Shown here in pieces: positions 5,529-6,457 of a stretch of DNA of 6,457 nucleotides. A model generated the notes under the pieces. The model ran no database searches and was not told where the DNA came from. It saw only the letters and a list, made by a program, of their open reading frames with translations. This DNA comes from Desulfobacterales bacterium (GTDB lineage Bacteria; Desulfobacterota; Desulfobacteria; Desulfobacterales; JASFBJ01), in the NCBI GenBank assembly GCA_030149585.1, contig JASFBJ010000210.1, positions 1 through 6,457 on the forward strand. The letters are read 5' to 3'. Made by a program: the position numbers and the translations under genes. Each line of letters starts with the position of its first letter. Positions within the stretch are counted from its first letter, which is position 1.

Positions 5529-6457
5529 ATGGAACAGATAAACCAGAATCCATCTGAAAAAACCCCGAGCCGGCGTGTTATGCTGGTTATTTTCGTGTCT
5601 CTGGGCGCCAGCGCTTTTCTGGCAGCAAGCCAATTCTTGCTTTACAGATACACTGGAATTCTATCTGTAAAGGCGGATGCCTTTCACAGCACTGCCGACC
5701 TGTTTGCAGGGGCATTGGTCCTTGTAACCTGCAAATTTCACCTGGACCGTTTTCCACGCCTGAAGGTCGTCAGCGGTGTGGGTATCGCCTGCCTGATTCT
5801 TTTGACGGCGGCCAAGGTGGTCAACGATGTATTCAGTATGCCCAGGCCTGAAACCGTGAATCTGGTTACTGCAATGGTAGTAACGCTCGGTTCTATCGCT
5901 ATCTCCTATTCTCTGGGCAGATACAAAATTAAAATTGGTAAAGAGGAATCCTTTTCATTGCTGGTTATGGAAGGCAGGCACACCATGACCGATTCGCTTT
6001 CCTCATTCGTTGTCCTGATCAGTATCATCGGACAAAAAACAGGGATACAAATTGACGGCCCTTGTGCCCTCGTGATTTCAGCCCTTTTATTCTGGATGGC
6101 CCTTAGCGTGGTTCGAGACACTCTTTTTGAAGCTGATTGTCTCCCTTCTTTCAATCTGAACCGCATTCCCCTTCTCAATCCGTTTATTTTACTGGCAGCG
6201 GCTTCCATTTTCTATGCATTTTCAGGCTTACATCGGGTGCAGGAGGGAGAGACTGGGATTGTCGAACGGTTTGGCAGATTCAACCGAATAGAAACGCAGG
6301 GATTGCACTGCCATCTCCCCGTGCCTTTTGAAATGAGCACAATTTTGGATGTCGGTCTTGTGAGAAGATTTGACATTGGTGTTCAAAATGTCAAAACACA
6401 AGATACCAAGGCTGTGGTGGTCTCTCCTGAAGGCACAACTCCCCTGCCTGGTACGGA
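5529..6457 (+). CDS. CDF cation transporter fused to HflK-like SPFH domain (partial)
   Basis: The frame stays open from ATG 5529 to the window end (309 residues, 3' end missing). Residues about 18-200 form six membrane segments of the cation diffusion facilitator family, which exports Zn2+ or similar divalent metals against protons. Segment 2 has H53-x3-D57 (in ADAFHSTAD) and segment 5 has H151-x3-D155 (in EGRHTMTDS), the paired HxxxD metal site typical of zinc CDFs. The usual HPxGxxRxE loop after segment 2 is not recognisable. The C-terminal cytoplasmic dimerisation domain is replaced by a seventh membrane segment (about 216-234) and an SPFH start, VQEGETGIVERFGR (237-250), QGLHCHLPVPFE (257-268) and VRRFDIG (278-284), as in HflK. 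An even number of CDF helices leaves the chain in the cytoplasm, so helix 7 would place the SPFH part in the periplasm, as for HflK. The SD is weak (AAGG only two bases before ATG). No alternative start exists upstream, because TAG lies in frame at 5496-5498. It may be transcribed independently of phn. Confidence 0.85.
   Translation, partial: MEQINQNPSEKTPSRRVMLVIFVSLGASAFLAASQFLLYRYTGILSVKADAFHSTADLFAGALVLVTCKFHLDRFPRLKVVSGVGIACLILLTAAKVVNDVFSMPRPETVNLVTAMVVTLGSIAISYSLGRYKIKIGKEESFSLLVMEGRHTMTDSLSSFVVLISIIGQKTGIQIDGPCALVISALLFWMALSVVRDTLFEADCLPSFNLNRIPLLNPFILLAAASIFYAFSGLHRVQEGETGIVERFGRFNRIETQGLHCHLPVPFEMSTILDVGLVRRFDIGVQNVKTQDTKAVVVSPEGTTPLPGT

Overview
The window carries the core of a carbon-phosphorus (C-P) lyase operon, phnGHIJKL, all on the + strand. 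It is followed by the 5' part of an unusual membrane protein gene that joins a cation diffusion facilitator (CDF) transporter to an HflK-like SPFH domain. The base composition is moderate, with AT-rich spacers, and most genes have good Shine-Dalgarno (SD) sequences. Together with the HflK-like fusion, this suggests a Gram-negative bacterium. A member of the Desulfobacterota is my best guess, but this is inference and no marker gene is present.

Layout. Positions 1-372 hold no convincing gene. They contain a 40-nt near-perfect palindrome (151-190) and a very AT-rich stretch with a short direct repeat and an inverted repeat (254-289). A small ORF of 50 codons (373-525) has a strong SD and ends in three PEAVM repeats; it may be a remnant of a larger gene. 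A good sigma70-type promoter (536-564) and a leader of about 130 nt with a small hairpin precede phnG.

The operon runs phnG (703-1164), phnH (1168-1773), phnI (1777-2904), phnJ (2888-3856), phnK (3847-4635), phnL (4651-5376). Gaps are 3, 3, -17, -10 and 15 bp, so the six genes are almost certainly one transcription unit with translational coupling. PhnG, H, I and J form the core complex. PhnI, with G, H and L, couples a phosphonate to the ribose of ATP, releasing adenine. PhnJ, a radical-SAM enzyme, later breaks the C-P bond. PhnK and PhnL are ABC-type ATPases associated with the core. All recognisable catalytic residues are present, so the set looks functional. The pathway also needs PhnM (pyrophosphate release), a PhnP-type step and an uptake system, and none of these is in the window.

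After a 152-bp spacer with an inverted repeat overlapping a -35-like TTGACA, the last gene (5529 to beyond the window end) encodes six CDF-type membrane segments with two HxxxD metal motifs. A seventh membrane segment and the start of an HflK-type SPFH domain follow. This is the most unusual item in the window.
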